Below are positions 1-13,383 of a stretch of 64,000 bases of DNA, in pieces (positions within the stretch are counted from its first letter, which is position 1; each line of letters begins with the position of its first letter). The DNA is from Aphelocoma coerulescens (lineage: Eukaryota; Chordata; Aves; Passeriformes; Corvidae), in contig NC_091022.1 in NCBI RefSeq assembly GCF_041296385.1, positions 19,859,967-19,923,966 on the forward strand, written 5' to 3'. The translations under genes and the position numbers were made by a program. A model generated the notes under the pieces. It saw only the letters and a program-made list of their open reading frames with translations. It had not been told where the DNA came from and ran no database searches.

Positions 1-2994
1 TTTCTTAACCAACTTGTATTAAACCTGCTACTTGCCTTACCACACCTCGAACAAACCTATTTTGTTTGGCTGTCCTCTAGCAGCTGAAATCAACATTCCT
101 CCTCTTCCTGCTAATTGCTTCAAGGCAAACTGTGCCCTGGATGACATCGCTCCTGCTGTCTGCCGCCCAAAACACTCCCCAATTGCAAAGGCCTTTCTGG
201 TGCCTGGGCTGGGACTTCCAGCACAACCTAAACATTAACTCAAATAAGTGTCTGTTACCTAATGCAACATATGCTGTCTCTGATTCACTCCTGCTTGTGT
301 ATGTTAATCAGTGCTCCATGCCAGTTTTTAATTTTTTTTTTTTTAATGGAAGAAGATTAACACCTAATGAGGAAATAAACATTATTTCTGTCCTGCTGAC
401 CGTTTTGATTATAGAAGTTTCCTGGCAAACATATGTTTCCTGAACATTTTATCTGCTCACAAATTAGTTGAGTGCAGGCTCTTTATTGAAAGGAGAAAAT
501 AAACTGCTTTTGTAAAATTGCATTTTTAAGAAAAAAAGGCAGAGGGGATGTTTAGTGGCAACATACAGTCTTTAACACTTTATTGATCAATCCATATAGA
601 AAGACAAACTGAAAGGAAAAATCGCGATCAAAAATCCTCCTCTGATACTTTAGTCTATGAAATGAAAAGTACAAGTCCTATGAAAGAACTGTAACTCAGA
701 ATCACATTTTGGAAGTACGGTAAAGTCAAATTTGGCTAAAAAAATTTAATTTAAGTTTGCAAAGCCTTATTTACCATTCCACTGGTTCCTTCAGAGAAAC
801 TATTTGTCTTTACAAAGATAACCTAAATTTGTCAAAGTGCAAAGAAAAGTTAATAATTCACAGCATCCTGCCCACTAGCATACCATCTTTCTGAGCTGTC
901 AGTAGTAAGAGAGTGCGCTAAGTTTGGTAGATAAAAGCAAAAAGGCACCACCACATTTGAATGTTCACCCAATAGAGAGGAAAAACAGTGGAATGTAAAC
1001 AGGCTAACATCAGTACTCGACATCAGAAGTAAGGAACCTTTGATTAAAACTTAAAGCACAGAGAAAGTCAACATGGAAGTAGAAAATTATTTCAAAGAAT
1101 GCAGATACTGGAAGAACTGAGAATCCAAAACAAATCTCTGCAGAAATAAATATATATGTCTCTGTGAGCAAGGAAATATTGCTTCTTGTGTTATTTGGCT
1201 GTAACAGAAAGGTCTTTTGAAAAGAGCACATCTTTTCAAACAGAATGTTTACAGTTGTCTCTTTCACAATCTCTTTTATTTTACCATATCATGCAACATG
1301 ATGATTTAAGTTCTACACAAGATGAAGTGATGTGTCCTGGGCAGCATTTCAATAATATATGTATAACAAATGCAAAGCCCAATGAAAACTGTGCTGAGAA
1401 TCCTCTCCCTCTCCAGTGAAGTGCCTACGTGCACACACGGGAGGGTGCACAGAGACAGCTGAACACACGTCGCCATCTGAAAATAATGCAAATGCTCAAC
1501 ATGGGCTCCTCAAAGCTTTTGTAATTCCACAGACAAGTCTCAGCATCCTGCAGCTTCTAAAGAATCCCATGAACTCTGTCAAGGAAGACTTTTCTCCTCG
1601 TCTCTCAGCACTGTATATATTTCACACAGACAAGCATGTTATTTTGTTAAACAGCTTTTAAATTATCCAATCCTGGTCAACAGATCACTACCAACTACTA
1701 CAAAAGACAGAGGCAATTTAAATGACAACTGTGCTTTCTCATTCCATCTTTGAAGGAAAAAAAGTCATTCTGGCAAGCATGTCTATTAAAAGATTACATT
1801 GGCACAGTAAGAGCTTCTGACACCACACAGAGGTCTGGAGTTCACAGCACTCAGCTCCTCTTTCAGGGAAACCCAGCAGCCGTGCACAGCCAGCCCGTGC
1901 TGCAGCCCGGCACACAAAACCCCACTGTTCAGTCGGGGTCAAAGCAGACAGGAAGGGATCATTTTAAAAATATTCTCCTACAGCTGGATTCTCTGCCATT
2001 TTTTGTATATACTCCTTCTTGTCAATGAAGATGCTGAAAGGAGTGGACATCAAGAGAAAAGGGATTTTTTTTTTAGCAAAGGAAAACTATATTCTAGTAA
2101 GAGACATCTCCCTCATTTTTTCAAACTCATTCATAAAAATGGGATTATCTCAAAACAAGGTACATGAAAGTATCTCAGTATCTGAACTTTAACAAAGAGG
2201 CACAGAGTCCTAAGAAACAGACCCGACCATTTAAATTACATTGAAGCCAAGCAACTTCTGCACTGAATAAATGAGCTCTGAGGGGCAATTCTTAACACTG
2301 GTTTCTAGAATTCTGCTTCTCAGACATTTCATATTTAAATTACATGACTAAAAGCTGGAAGCCTGTCTCTTACAAAACAGAAATATCAATTCATATCAAT
2401 AAAAGTTTTAGAAATATTAAGTAACTGGTGAAGGCTTCTTATAGGTTTCTTTTACATTTTATTTGAACATGATTTAGCCTTTTAAAAAATTTAAATTTTC
2501 AAAATCTTAGTCAAGTTTTAATGTTTTTCAAGATTCAGTGTGAGCAGCAAAATTAAAACTGCATGTAATTTTCTGTAATTATATACTTAATATTCAATAT
2601 ACATAAACATAAAGTATGTATGTCTGCTTAATGAAATTCAGGAGGGAAGCCAGAGTTACACCCTCTGACTCACACCAGGATGGGTCCTGCCTTCCAGGTT
2701 CACTGAAACTTACTACAATTTTCCTTCTATGTTTTCAGTCTCCATGCAATTCTCAAATATAACCCTGTGAGGCTCTCTTCAGCAAAAAAAAAGAGTCAGG
2801 GCTTACCTACTTTCTGCACCTTGTTAAATGATTCAGCAAAACCTAAAGGGAGCAGCAGTATCTCTGCCTTTTAATCTAACATCGTCGATCCTTCCTGTAT
2901 ACTGCTGGCAAGGATCTTATTTAAATTCTCCTAAACAGCTCTCACCCCTCATTCAAAAGGGCAAGAATGTGTCTCTCTGAGTCAGCAGAACTAA

Positions 2995-3052
2995 GGGGTT
3001 TTTTTGATTGTGTTTTTTTTAGGGTTTGGGTGTGTGGGGGGAGTGTGTGTGC
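2995..3052 (+). repeat. G/T-rich simple sequence
   Basis: Runs of T and G with GTGTGTG and GGGTTTGGGTGTGTGGGGGG. It reads as low-complexity intronic DNA with no gene content. Confidence 0.7.
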
Positions 3053-6000
3053 ACTTTAATAGCACATAGGAGATGACAGAGGACAGAGATGAGTGCTACA
3101 CTGACAGACCTGCAGACCACAGTCCTTCAGTCACCTGGAACAAGACCAGCCAGAAAGCAGCCATGCACACATCCCCACATTAGCCCATTACAGCTCAACC
3201 CTATTTTGAAGGAATTGCCACTGCGGGAAAAGAGATAGTTTGGTCTTCATGCCCATTTAATCCTTCACCTGCCTGCTGAGGCTGCCATTAGAGTGCTAAT
3301 TAATGCTAAACTGTGAAAATGGGCTTCTGCACTTTGAATCCAGCCACACTGAAACTGGAGAAAAACCACTAATTCCTTTAATGAAAGTCACCAAACCAGA
3401 GCCTGGTTCCTGGCAGCATTTAGCAATGCCTAAAATATGGCCGATGGAAACCATGTGATCTAAACATGAAAGTCTAAATATCTAATATAAAAATATGTGT
3501 TCTTCAGTTCTCACTTAGCACCACATTTTATTCTCATATGCGTGCACCTTTCCCATCCCTTTCAGTGGAGCTGTATGCATGAGAGCAAAACTTTGCCCGC
3601 TTGATCTAAAATTATCCCAGTTTAAAACAGTATTCATCTGTCAATGATATTTCTTTTCTTTTGCCAGCCAGATGTCTGTTCTCAGGCTGCAAGAATCTCC
3701 TTCCTTTATTCCTTCACATCATACACACTTGATCCTCTGCCAGCTCACAAAAAGCACTCTACCCTTTTCTTTCTTGCATTAAATACATTGCATCTTCAAA
3801 ATTTCTAAAGGCAAGTAAGTCCCATGGTCTTTGTAAGCCCCCCTCCTGAAGGTTATCTCCAGTTTACCAACTGTGAACTCTCTGAGCACAGCACCTGTCA
3901 GGAAGGAGAAGCTTCTGAATCAGAAACAACCTCTGAAAAAGGGAGGTAAGACACAAAGGCTGATGTGTCAGAAATGTTGTGTCAACAGGATTTCCCGTTG
4001 AATTATTTCCTCTGCACAGGATACTGGTAGCAGAATAAAAATAAATATTCTTTTATTTTCTATAAAAGTGTATCTTGACAACAATTTATATTTCCAGTTA
4101 TCACAATCATTTTTTGATTGTAAACCATGCGTTAAGGACAGGCAGAGGAAGAGGAAGAAAGGGGAATTTCCATCATCAGTGTTCAGAGTGGCCAGCTGAC
4201 AAAAGAAATATTTTATTCCCATCGTTAAGAAACCCAAAGCCTTGTCACCTCAGAGGCTGAGAGAAGCCATGCAGAGATGTATCATTTCCTTGGAAATATG
4301 TGCATTGGTGAAAGCCAAATAATCCCAGCAGGTGACATACTTGGTGCTAATAATAACCCTCAGTGTCCTGTGTACATCGCTTTCTTAGCAGGCTATACCC
4401 TAACCTATGTAAGAAAGTAAAATATTTAATCTCACTAAAATACCTGATAATTCTAGCTCATTTTAAATAAGATGTTATTCTACAATTGCCAGAGTTTAAA
4501 ATACCAAATACAGCCCTAGTGCTAAAAAACCCCATAGGTTTAATTATTGTACAATTGCTACCACATGGCAATATTTGAGATCACAACCATAAACTTAAAA
4601 ATGGGGCATTTTCTTGTTTACAAACAGAATTATATATACATTAGAAATGGAATCAAGAAATAATATAAGAGTTCATATACTCTGTTTCAGTAAAATGATG
4701 GGGTGGAGTCAATTGTCACAGTATAATTTATAGTGGAAAAGTTATGTGGTTAATTTTAATGATGGCAAGCTGCTTAAAGAGTGCTTATGAGCATGCAAAT
4801 AGTACAGCAACCCCCTTCTCATTCAGTATAGCTTCTGAATCATTTCAGAGGACTCAGGGGCAGAAAGCAGAACCCTTGGAAACATAAAGACAGGGATCCT
4901 GCAGATGAAACTGCTAAACCAAAATATACAGTCATACCTTTTCAAAACAAGAAGAGCCATGTGATGAATGTACTTTAAGGTAAATGTGCCATCACTTTAA
5001 ATGTTCCCATAAATAGATATGAAACAAGAGTAGCAAGCAATCTTAGAAAATACCTGTCAGAGTGAAAGGCTTTTTTCCTGACCTTACCTTCTATGAAATA
5101 TTTGTGGATTTTTGAAAGACTTTTATAGAGAGGAGAGGGATGTACCACACAGTTTTTACAACACAGGTTAAGGTTCTGGCACATTCTGTGAATCATTAAA
5201 TAATTCTACACAGATACTTAAGAGCATCCTCTGAATAATAAATTGCATCAAGAAAGGAAAACTATTTTATTTTTGTAAACAATGAGGTAATTTAAAAACT
5301 CGTAAGGAATACATGCAGTTCTAACATGCTCCCTGGGCAGCAGGGAGTAAGAATGGCAACACAGGTACCAATTCCAAAGTAAATAAAGGAAACAGGCACC
5401 TTTTCCACCTTTTAACTGCTGTTAATCCCCTGTAAAGGAACTGCATATCCATATGCTTCACTGCAAACATGAAAGACAAGGGAGATAAAGGGATAGGATA
5501 ATTAAATTCCACCTGGACTCAAAATCAGGGCTTCTGAGTTTGAATTCTGGTTTTTAGTCGTGGAATTTGGGTGTCTTCCTCACCGACCTTCACAATGTGT
5601 ATGGCAAGAATGCTCTCAGCTTTTAGAGAATCAGCAGAAGAAGGTTCAAATGAAATAAAGGAAAAATCAGTATCCCTGAAATATCTGAGTACTAAGACAG
5701 AAACCAAGCAGTTTTCCATAATTACCTGTAGAAGTTCCATATTTAATGCTATTTATATTGGAATGTAACAAGACGGATGAACAGACACTGTAGCACAACA
5801 CAAAAAGGAAAACTTTGCATTTGCTGATTATTTCAATTTAGAAGGACGCATCTAATAGCTGAAAGACTGTTTCCAAAGCTGTGCATTGATCTTAATACAA
5901 CCCTTAATGAAGGCAAGGGCTAGGAAAGCTCTGCACCACACCCAGGAAAAAAGTCATTGTTAGGTGCTCAAATATAAACTCAAACCCAGCAAAACAGAAG

Positions 6001-6239
6001 TGCTGCACCATTACTACAGACGTGGGAAATAATTTCCTCAGTGATTAATTTGCATGCTTCCCTGTCCCAGGTCAGAGTTTTCTTTTAAAAAAATCTTTCC
6101 CCACATATCTAAAGCAAGTATTTCAGGAGAGAGCTGTGAAGTATAGAAGACCTGATTGCTCCACTTTTTTCCACACCACCTAAAACGACGCTTTCCTACC
6201 GAAAGCAGCATGTTCTCGTGATACATTATTTAGGTGTAC

Positions 6240-6430
6240 AAACAGGCAGTCGGCTCCTGCCAGTCAGAGGGGACGGCTCCAGATCTCGCTGTGGGGTCAG
6301 CAGGGAGCTCCTGGCTGCCCAGGGCTGCGGGTCCCCCAGCCTGCACATCCCTGCCGGCCCCTGCGTGCACCCAGGGCCCCTCCTCTCGCCCACCTATTTG
6401 CATTGTTGCTGCTTCTGCAGCGGTGAGTGT
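6240..6430 (+). promoter_or_regulatory. CpG-rich islet in the ADGRL2 intron
   Basis: About 190 bases are strongly GC-rich with around nine CpGs, in a flank that is AT-rich. At its right edge a pyrimidine-rich stretch ending CTTCTGCAG (AG at 6419-6420) is followed two bases later by GTGAGT, so a good acceptor and a good donor nearly touch on the plus strand. It may be an intronic enhancer, an orphan CpG islet, or the edge of a plus-strand non-coding exon. Reading frames across it have no recognisable domains. Confidence 0.35.
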
Positions 6431-8761
6431 TCTTAATCAAGATAATTTTCATATCGAGCTCAGAGCATGATCAAAGCAGCCATTATGGCAGCATAATTGA
6501 GGAGGGAGTTGTTAATCTGATGGGGATGCCAAGGAGGGAAGGAGAAGGTTAGGGGTGTCCAAAGGCGGCAGGAATGAGCAGGTGTTAGGGTAACTATTTA
6601 AATTAGGCATCCTGACACAATCATTTATAACAGAGGCTTTAGACTCCCTGGAAGGCACTAAAGCTGGATATCCTATCTATTCTACTCAGTAAGCAAACAG
6701 CATTTCTTTTGGTCCAAACAGTGACTTTAGTAAATCTGCAGTACTACAAAGTGAGCTGCATTTAATTAAACTGTTCTCTGCAACTTATACAATGCCATAG
6801 TACTACTGCAGTGCCTTTTCTATCTCTGCCACTCCTGAATTTGACCTCCAGATCCTTACTGGGATTCAGCAATGTGTGGCCCATGTTCTCTTTAAATATA
6901 CAATAAAGGCAATATTTGATCTCCAAAACCAAAAAGAATCCTATTTTCCACAACGGTTTTCACATACACAAGCCTCTAGAAAACTACAAGGGTACTTTAT
7001 GAATCAAATGCAAAATACAGAAATAGTATTATCTCCCACTGAATTGCTGTCATCTCTGAAGGATGTGTTGGGATCCAACATTATACAACTCTTCATAGTA
7101 GCAATTTTGTAATATTTTATCTACTTGAAAATAATAGGGAATTTTAGGTAAGCAGAATCTTAATTACCTCAATTAAGTTCTCATCCTGCATCGCTAATAT
7201 CATTGGGAGCTTTGTCATTAACCTCAACGAGTGCAGGACAGATTCTTTAGAATTTAACCTGGATACTCAATATTCTTGTTCTAATGAAAAATGCATTAAT
7301 GAGCTTCATTAGACTACTCCATTTTAAAGAAGCATCTTCCCTCAGCGGCCAGCTTCCCTCAACAGCCTAATGGGGCACTGGTGCATGAGTGAGCCAGAAC
7401 TTGACACAAAGAGTGTTTAGGTCACTGTAAATCTTTTTATTGACTCAATGAGCTTCACGTTCAGCCCACCAGGGAAGAGCAACACCTTTTGACTCACTTC
7501 AGGAACTCCCTGAGGTGGAGATGCCAAAACGTGTATACACTTCTGAAATTAAACTGGAATGGTGCAGCTGAAAGACTCTATGCAGTGAAATAAACACAAT
7601 TAAAACAAGAATTCCTCTCTATAATTAAAAAATGACACAAGTTTACTACATAGTCTGCACAGAAGATCCTCAATGCATTTCAAACACTACCTTTTTTCCA
7701 GTCATCTACTGGGACACATTATGGGAAAACCAGTGATCTTCTGTGACCTTCATTTTACTTTATTAAATGCAGCAGACTCCTCATGCTGAATACGAAATAA
7801 AAAATATGCAACCCAGGAAAGTACTTTGAGAAAAAATGCCCTTTGGAGGACCCAATTTCAACCTTGATCTCTAATGATACAAATTTTCCAGTGACATTTG
7901 AATAAAAATCTCTATTATTTATATTATTGTGTTCAGACTTCTGTTCTGAATTACTAAATTTAGAACTGGCCCTGAAGATCACAATTCAGTCAATGCTTTA
8001 TAAACATGGGAAATACATATTTGAAATACATGTCAAGTTAGAACAAACTAGCTGTACTCCCCAACTTTAGCCACAATTTAGGAGATATTTTCCTTTTCAA
8101 ATAGCTATCCAACTGGTAGTAGTAAAACCCTCCCAAGTATCACAATATACTCTTTGTTTACACAACAGTGGCTGATGTATTGCTAATAAAGCCTTCAAGG
8201 AGAAAATAATGTGAATTGTCCAAGCAAGGGAAACTGACACTTGCAGATATTTTATCTTTCCCATAGCTCTAAGGACAATTGAAGAGTATCACTTGTTGCA
8301 GTCCCTTGAAAAACTGGGTGTGGGGAGAAGGTTAGGAGGTCTAGTATTCCTGCTAGTAAATGCAGATTAACAAGTCCCCACCCAACATAACATCCACTGA
8401 ATTTCAGTTATCTGCTGTCTGAGCAACCTGCCTAAAATTCCAAATGCTAAACACAGAGCCTAATTTGTAGCTGGTTTAGAGCCACATCAATGTGGGATAG
8501 GTGTAGCTGGTCATAGCAAAAATGCAGGGGTATTCAAATTTGGAAGGGAGGGGACTTATGGAAATCCTTCTCCCTAATTAAATCAGAGAATGAGAGTTTG
8601 AAGTGGTAAATAATAAATCACAAAGAATCCTCAATCTGGTTGTCAAGGAAACCAGTATGCCTCTGCCATAATTGCTGTGAGCCCAATCTTGCCCTTTTTG
8701 ACATCAAGCCTTATCATGCATTCTGGTCAGAGACTGAGAAAGTGGCTTTTCTATTCCTCTC

Positions 8762-8870
8762 AGGCAGGAACTCGGGCTCGCCTGAGCGGGGCTGCACACG
8801 GCAGCTCTCGGCGCCGTCCCTCCCCTGCCTGCAGACGGGGCCGGACCAGTGAGCCCCAGCACAGCTCCAT
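8762..8870. promoter_or_regulatory. Second CpG-rich islet
   Basis: About ten CpGs in 110 bases (for example CTCGGGCTCGCC and CTCTCGGCGCCGTCCC) in otherwise CpG-poor DNA, 2.3 kb from the first islet. No exon structure was recognised. Such retained CpGs suggest germline hypomethylation or a GC-rich repeat remnant. Confidence 0.3.
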
Positions 8871-10068
8871 CAACTCCTCGCTGAGAAATGGGACAGCCAG
8901 CTTCATCGTGGCCTTGGAATGCCACAGCAGCTGCGTTTACTACGAAGACATTCCTAATTTACTGGTGCTAACATCTTCAGCCTGGTTATCACAGCCTGTC
9001 ACAAGTCCCTGGTATCTGTAGTTCCCTTGTGCTCCTACTCCCTTAAGCAGACTTCTGGAAGCAGGAATCAGCCATTCATTTCACTCATGGACATGTAAGA
9101 TGCTTATGGAGGAGATGAAGAGGGAAAAGGAAGTACAAGACAAAATATGCTTTCAAAAGCACAACAAAATAGATTAAAAATTGACTCCATGCCAAGCCAT
9201 TCAGATAGCTCAATGCATCATTGTCTTTTTCCTCTACGATGGTAATTACCTTCTATAAACATATCCAAACTTGTTTTTTCCTTCTGTTTCTGGTGTAATC
9301 ACACATGGCCACTGGACACACACCAAACTTTGAGCATAAGCAATTCTTAGTGCTTTAGCACCAGGAAGGCCAAAAAGGGAGGATAGCTATACTAGTGTCT
9401 CTATCTCATCCTTCAAGAAATCCCGAAGCAGATTTTAAAGGAAGTATCTTCAAAGTAAGGAAATAGGAGGAACAAGGGCAAGTACATTATGTTCCCAGCT
9501 GACTTTAAGGAAAAGAAAATCTAGAGACATAGGGAAGAACTGTGAGAATGAAAAAAAACCATAAAAACTCCCTTTACGAACTACAGAGAGAAAAAGACTA
9601 CCAGAAAGATTTCCTGAAGACTCTTCTTTGAGTCTTCTGCAACTAGTTGACTGGTTCCTTGCTGTTTTACCAATGGATAAATCTTCTTTTCATTCCTAAT
9701 CTAGTCCGAGCAACAACCACCAAAACAATTTCCTTTAATATATTTTTATAAATTTAATGTTAGCAAAATATGTTAAAAGTAGTACGACTGATACACACTT
9801 GTGATTTTAATCCTTTGCTGTATGCTATTCTAATGATCTTTGTTTCTTTCAGTATGTTAAGAATGTAAAGGATTCAGCTCAGGATCCAAGTTTCAATTGG
9901 ACACTGGCGATACTCACTATACAATTCCAAAATTTTATCTTGACATCACATTTGGATAAATGTATTTTTATCCATTACTCAAATGGGTATGCTAACAGCA
10001 CTTTCCTCTGTCTTCTCAGCTACTACTCAGAAATGGCTATTTAGTTTTATTTACTTTAGCAACTGTCA

Positions 10069-10083
10069 TTTTTTTTTTTTTTT
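10069..10083. repeat. T15 tract
   Basis: Fifteen T on the plus strand; simple homopolymer. Confidence 0.9.
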
Positions 10084-13000
10084 AAGTTGGTAGATAAACC
10101 AAACATCTCAACAAAACATATGGTGTGACACAGTTTTTCTGCTGTAATATTCAACTATTCAAACATTAACTAAGGACATTGGTAAAATCCTTTGTTCAAC
10201 AGATCTGTAGACATGCCATGCATAAAAAGTAACAAATGTTTGTTCCACAGCAGGCTCAATCAAAGCAAAATAAACTCTCCTCCAAACCCAATCCAAATCC
10301 CTTCCATATTCCTCTTCCAAGGAAATACGATGCTGGTGTTTGGTAGCTAAGAGAGCTTGAATTCAACTTTTACCTTTGTTCAAAAACAATTCATGGTTGC
10401 AGAGTATCATGAGATAATTCAGGCGGAAGTGGATTCCTGACTCTTGTTACACGCTCGAAATAGTCTTTAATCCAAATGCTTCTTATAGCTATAAAACTTA
10501 AATCACGTATAGGAAGAATTCCACATAATTTAAAAACTGAAGCCTGTCTAGCTCCCATCCAGTTGAAAGGGTACAATTATGGATTAGTTACAACCAATTA
10601 CAATAATGCACTTTACTCTCTGTATCACTGTATATGTCTATAAAACTTGATCGCCTTACCAGAAAAAAAATGATAGTTAAAGTATCCATCAGAAAAGATA
10701 ATACGAAAGCAAATGATTGAGCCATTTCAGTGTAAATACATTCATTTGCAAAATACACATCTACATCCATCAGAAGAAAAAAGGCCTTTAGCTGATTTAC
10801 AGATAATTTACTATGGCACACTCTTACCACTATTTTATTCTTATTTGAAAAATTAGTCTGGATTCCTGAGCACAATGATAGGAACCAGTTTATTTTTATG
10901 TCTCTTCCTAAATTTCAGTGATCTTGAACCTTTAGGGCTAAACATCTCTGTGACAATCTGTTTTTATCATCCAAGAGTTTCATATACTTCAAGATTGAAA
11001 GAATGGTGTCACTGGCTTTCTCAGTGACACATCATGCTGGAGAAGGAGTTCAATATTACCCAGGACCTGCTCCATCATAATCCACTGTGAAAAAAATACC
11101 TCTGTCTCTTCTGTTGGTAGGAAGCCATAATAAGCTGATATTTCTCTCCCTGAACAGTTTCCCAGGTGGTCAATTTGATTTGTCAATTCTTTGGAATTTT
11201 TATGTCCCCTGAGCAGTATCTATCCACCGTCTTTTGTCTTCACCTTTTTGCTTGGACTCTTGCAATCTTGAACAAAAGCCTTCAAACCTCTTATTCTCTG
11301 TAACACTGAACTCTGGACTTGAATAAGCTTTGCTCTTGTGTGGGGAGTTTTTGCAGAGCGTTATTGGCTCTTTATCTGAAACCAACCTGCTACTCACACC
11401 ATATAAACTGAAACGGAGGTGGTTTGTCCTGTAGCTGTGGCAGCCAAGGGCACCCCACCTTTCTGTCTGTGCAGGGCAGCAGTGGGATGCTGCTCCTGTG
11501 CTTCTGCAAATTTCTGCTCACTGTCTGGGCTTCAAATCAGTCAAGAGCTGTGCTGCAGGGTAGCGCCAAGCTGAGCACTGACTGCTGAGCACTGGCTGCT
11601 CTAAGAGGTTGGGCGTGGTACCACTAAGCTGTAGATAAGATAGGCAGTTTCTGAACAATTCTGAACTCAAATGCAATTTTAATATGTCCCTGTACAGCAT
11701 CATGCTGAAATATCCACAACTGTCTCCTGCTGTAGTTATGAAAAATGGTTATTAACTGTAATTGGCCTAAGATACTTTTAGAGAAATTATACCTTCAGAC
11801 TTCATCACCTATCTAAAAACCCTCTTTTTGCCATTACCACAGACATTCCTCTATGAAGAAATACAGGAAATGTGTTCTGTATTTCCCCAAAGAATACCAG
11901 CTATATTAAGCAAAGAGGACTGGAACCAAAACACAAATAAAAAATTAAAAGCACTCTGAAACAAACTGGTGTTGATGCTTATTTCTAGGTAACTTATCCA
12001 TAGGCCTTTTTCTGGGAGAGTAGGAAGAGACTGAAACTCCAAAACAGCAAACCACAGTATTCCCCCCCTATGTGAAAATTGCACAAATTTTAAGTCAAGG
12101 AACAAGCTCTGTGTTCAGGATAACGTTCACTGACTTTTTTCTTTCTTTCCCTGGTCCTTCTCCTTCCAGGTCCCTGATAGGATTAGATAGAGTTCACAAC
12201 CCCCAGTTCAAAACAAAAACTGTCTTGGTATCAGATTCAACATAAAAACATCCTAGCTGTATGGGACTGGTAATTTTAAAGGCTACTACTACTAATGATT
12301 TTGAAAGACAAAGCATTTCTCATTGTCATGACAATTGAACAGACTTATAAATCAGAAATCCTTCCATTTTTATCCTGTTTTAAGCACTTCCTGTTATTCT
12401 TTGGACACTAACTCTCTAACAGCCACAGGTAATGGCATATCAGAAGACAAAACAAGGGTCATTTCACCTCAGTAGCTGGTGAGAAGATTTATAAGGGCTT
12501 TCCCATCATCTTTCTTCACCTGCATAGCAATAAACCAACCAGTGGAGCAGACACAGGAGCTAAATTTGTGCAAGCCTTGCTCAGTAGGGCTGCTGGAACT
12601 AGGACACTGAAAAACATCAGAGTGGAGGCAGTTTTACCACGAAAAAACAAATTTGGCACTAAAATGAAATACCTGACAGTTTGGACCTAAAACTTGATCA
12701 GTTCTGAAGGTCTGTGCTTTATGAAAAGTAGCCACTAAGACACCAGCAGAATAATTCAGTGAACTGGAATCTGTGGCTTCCTTTTTTCCGGAAAATACCA
12801 CATTTCTTCTTAGGCTTGCCAACAGTTTGAACAAGGAGCCTTAGAAAGGAGTGATTTAGTAAACAAACCAACAAAAAATTAACTTGTGAATTATAAGTAC
12901 TTGAAATAGAATCTGCTGTGCCCACAATTCATATTAACATGGTAAGCTCTTACAGAATGCCTTTTCAAGGAAAGAAATATATTCCTTGTGTGTTCAAGTA

Positions 13001-13353
13001 TAGAGCCATAAACCATATGAGACCCTATTTATTTCAAATTTCCCATGATGCCATTTACTCCAGCTTTTAACCTTTTATGTGACATTGAGCTATTTTACAA
13101 TCATAAAATAGTAGGAAAAAACGACCTGTTAATTTGAAAGGGACACATTACAACATCTCTCCCCGGCACTATAATATTTTAATTTCTTTTTTTCAAGGGA
13201 AACCAGTTGGAAAGTGACCATCTGCTAGTCTCTTAGCACTATTCAAGCAAAGCAATGCAAAAAATGTCTTCCTTTTCCAGCTAGAGTGGGACCTTTAACT
13301 GAAAGGAAGTTAGGATATTGTCATGTTAGTTTAACAGATCAATTAACAACAAA

Positions 13354-13383
13354 ATTAAATCTCCCTGTATTAAATCTCCCTCC
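13354..13383. repeat. 15-bp tandem duplication
   Basis: ATTAAATCTCCCT followed by GT, then the same 13 bases followed by CC. Confidence 0.85.
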
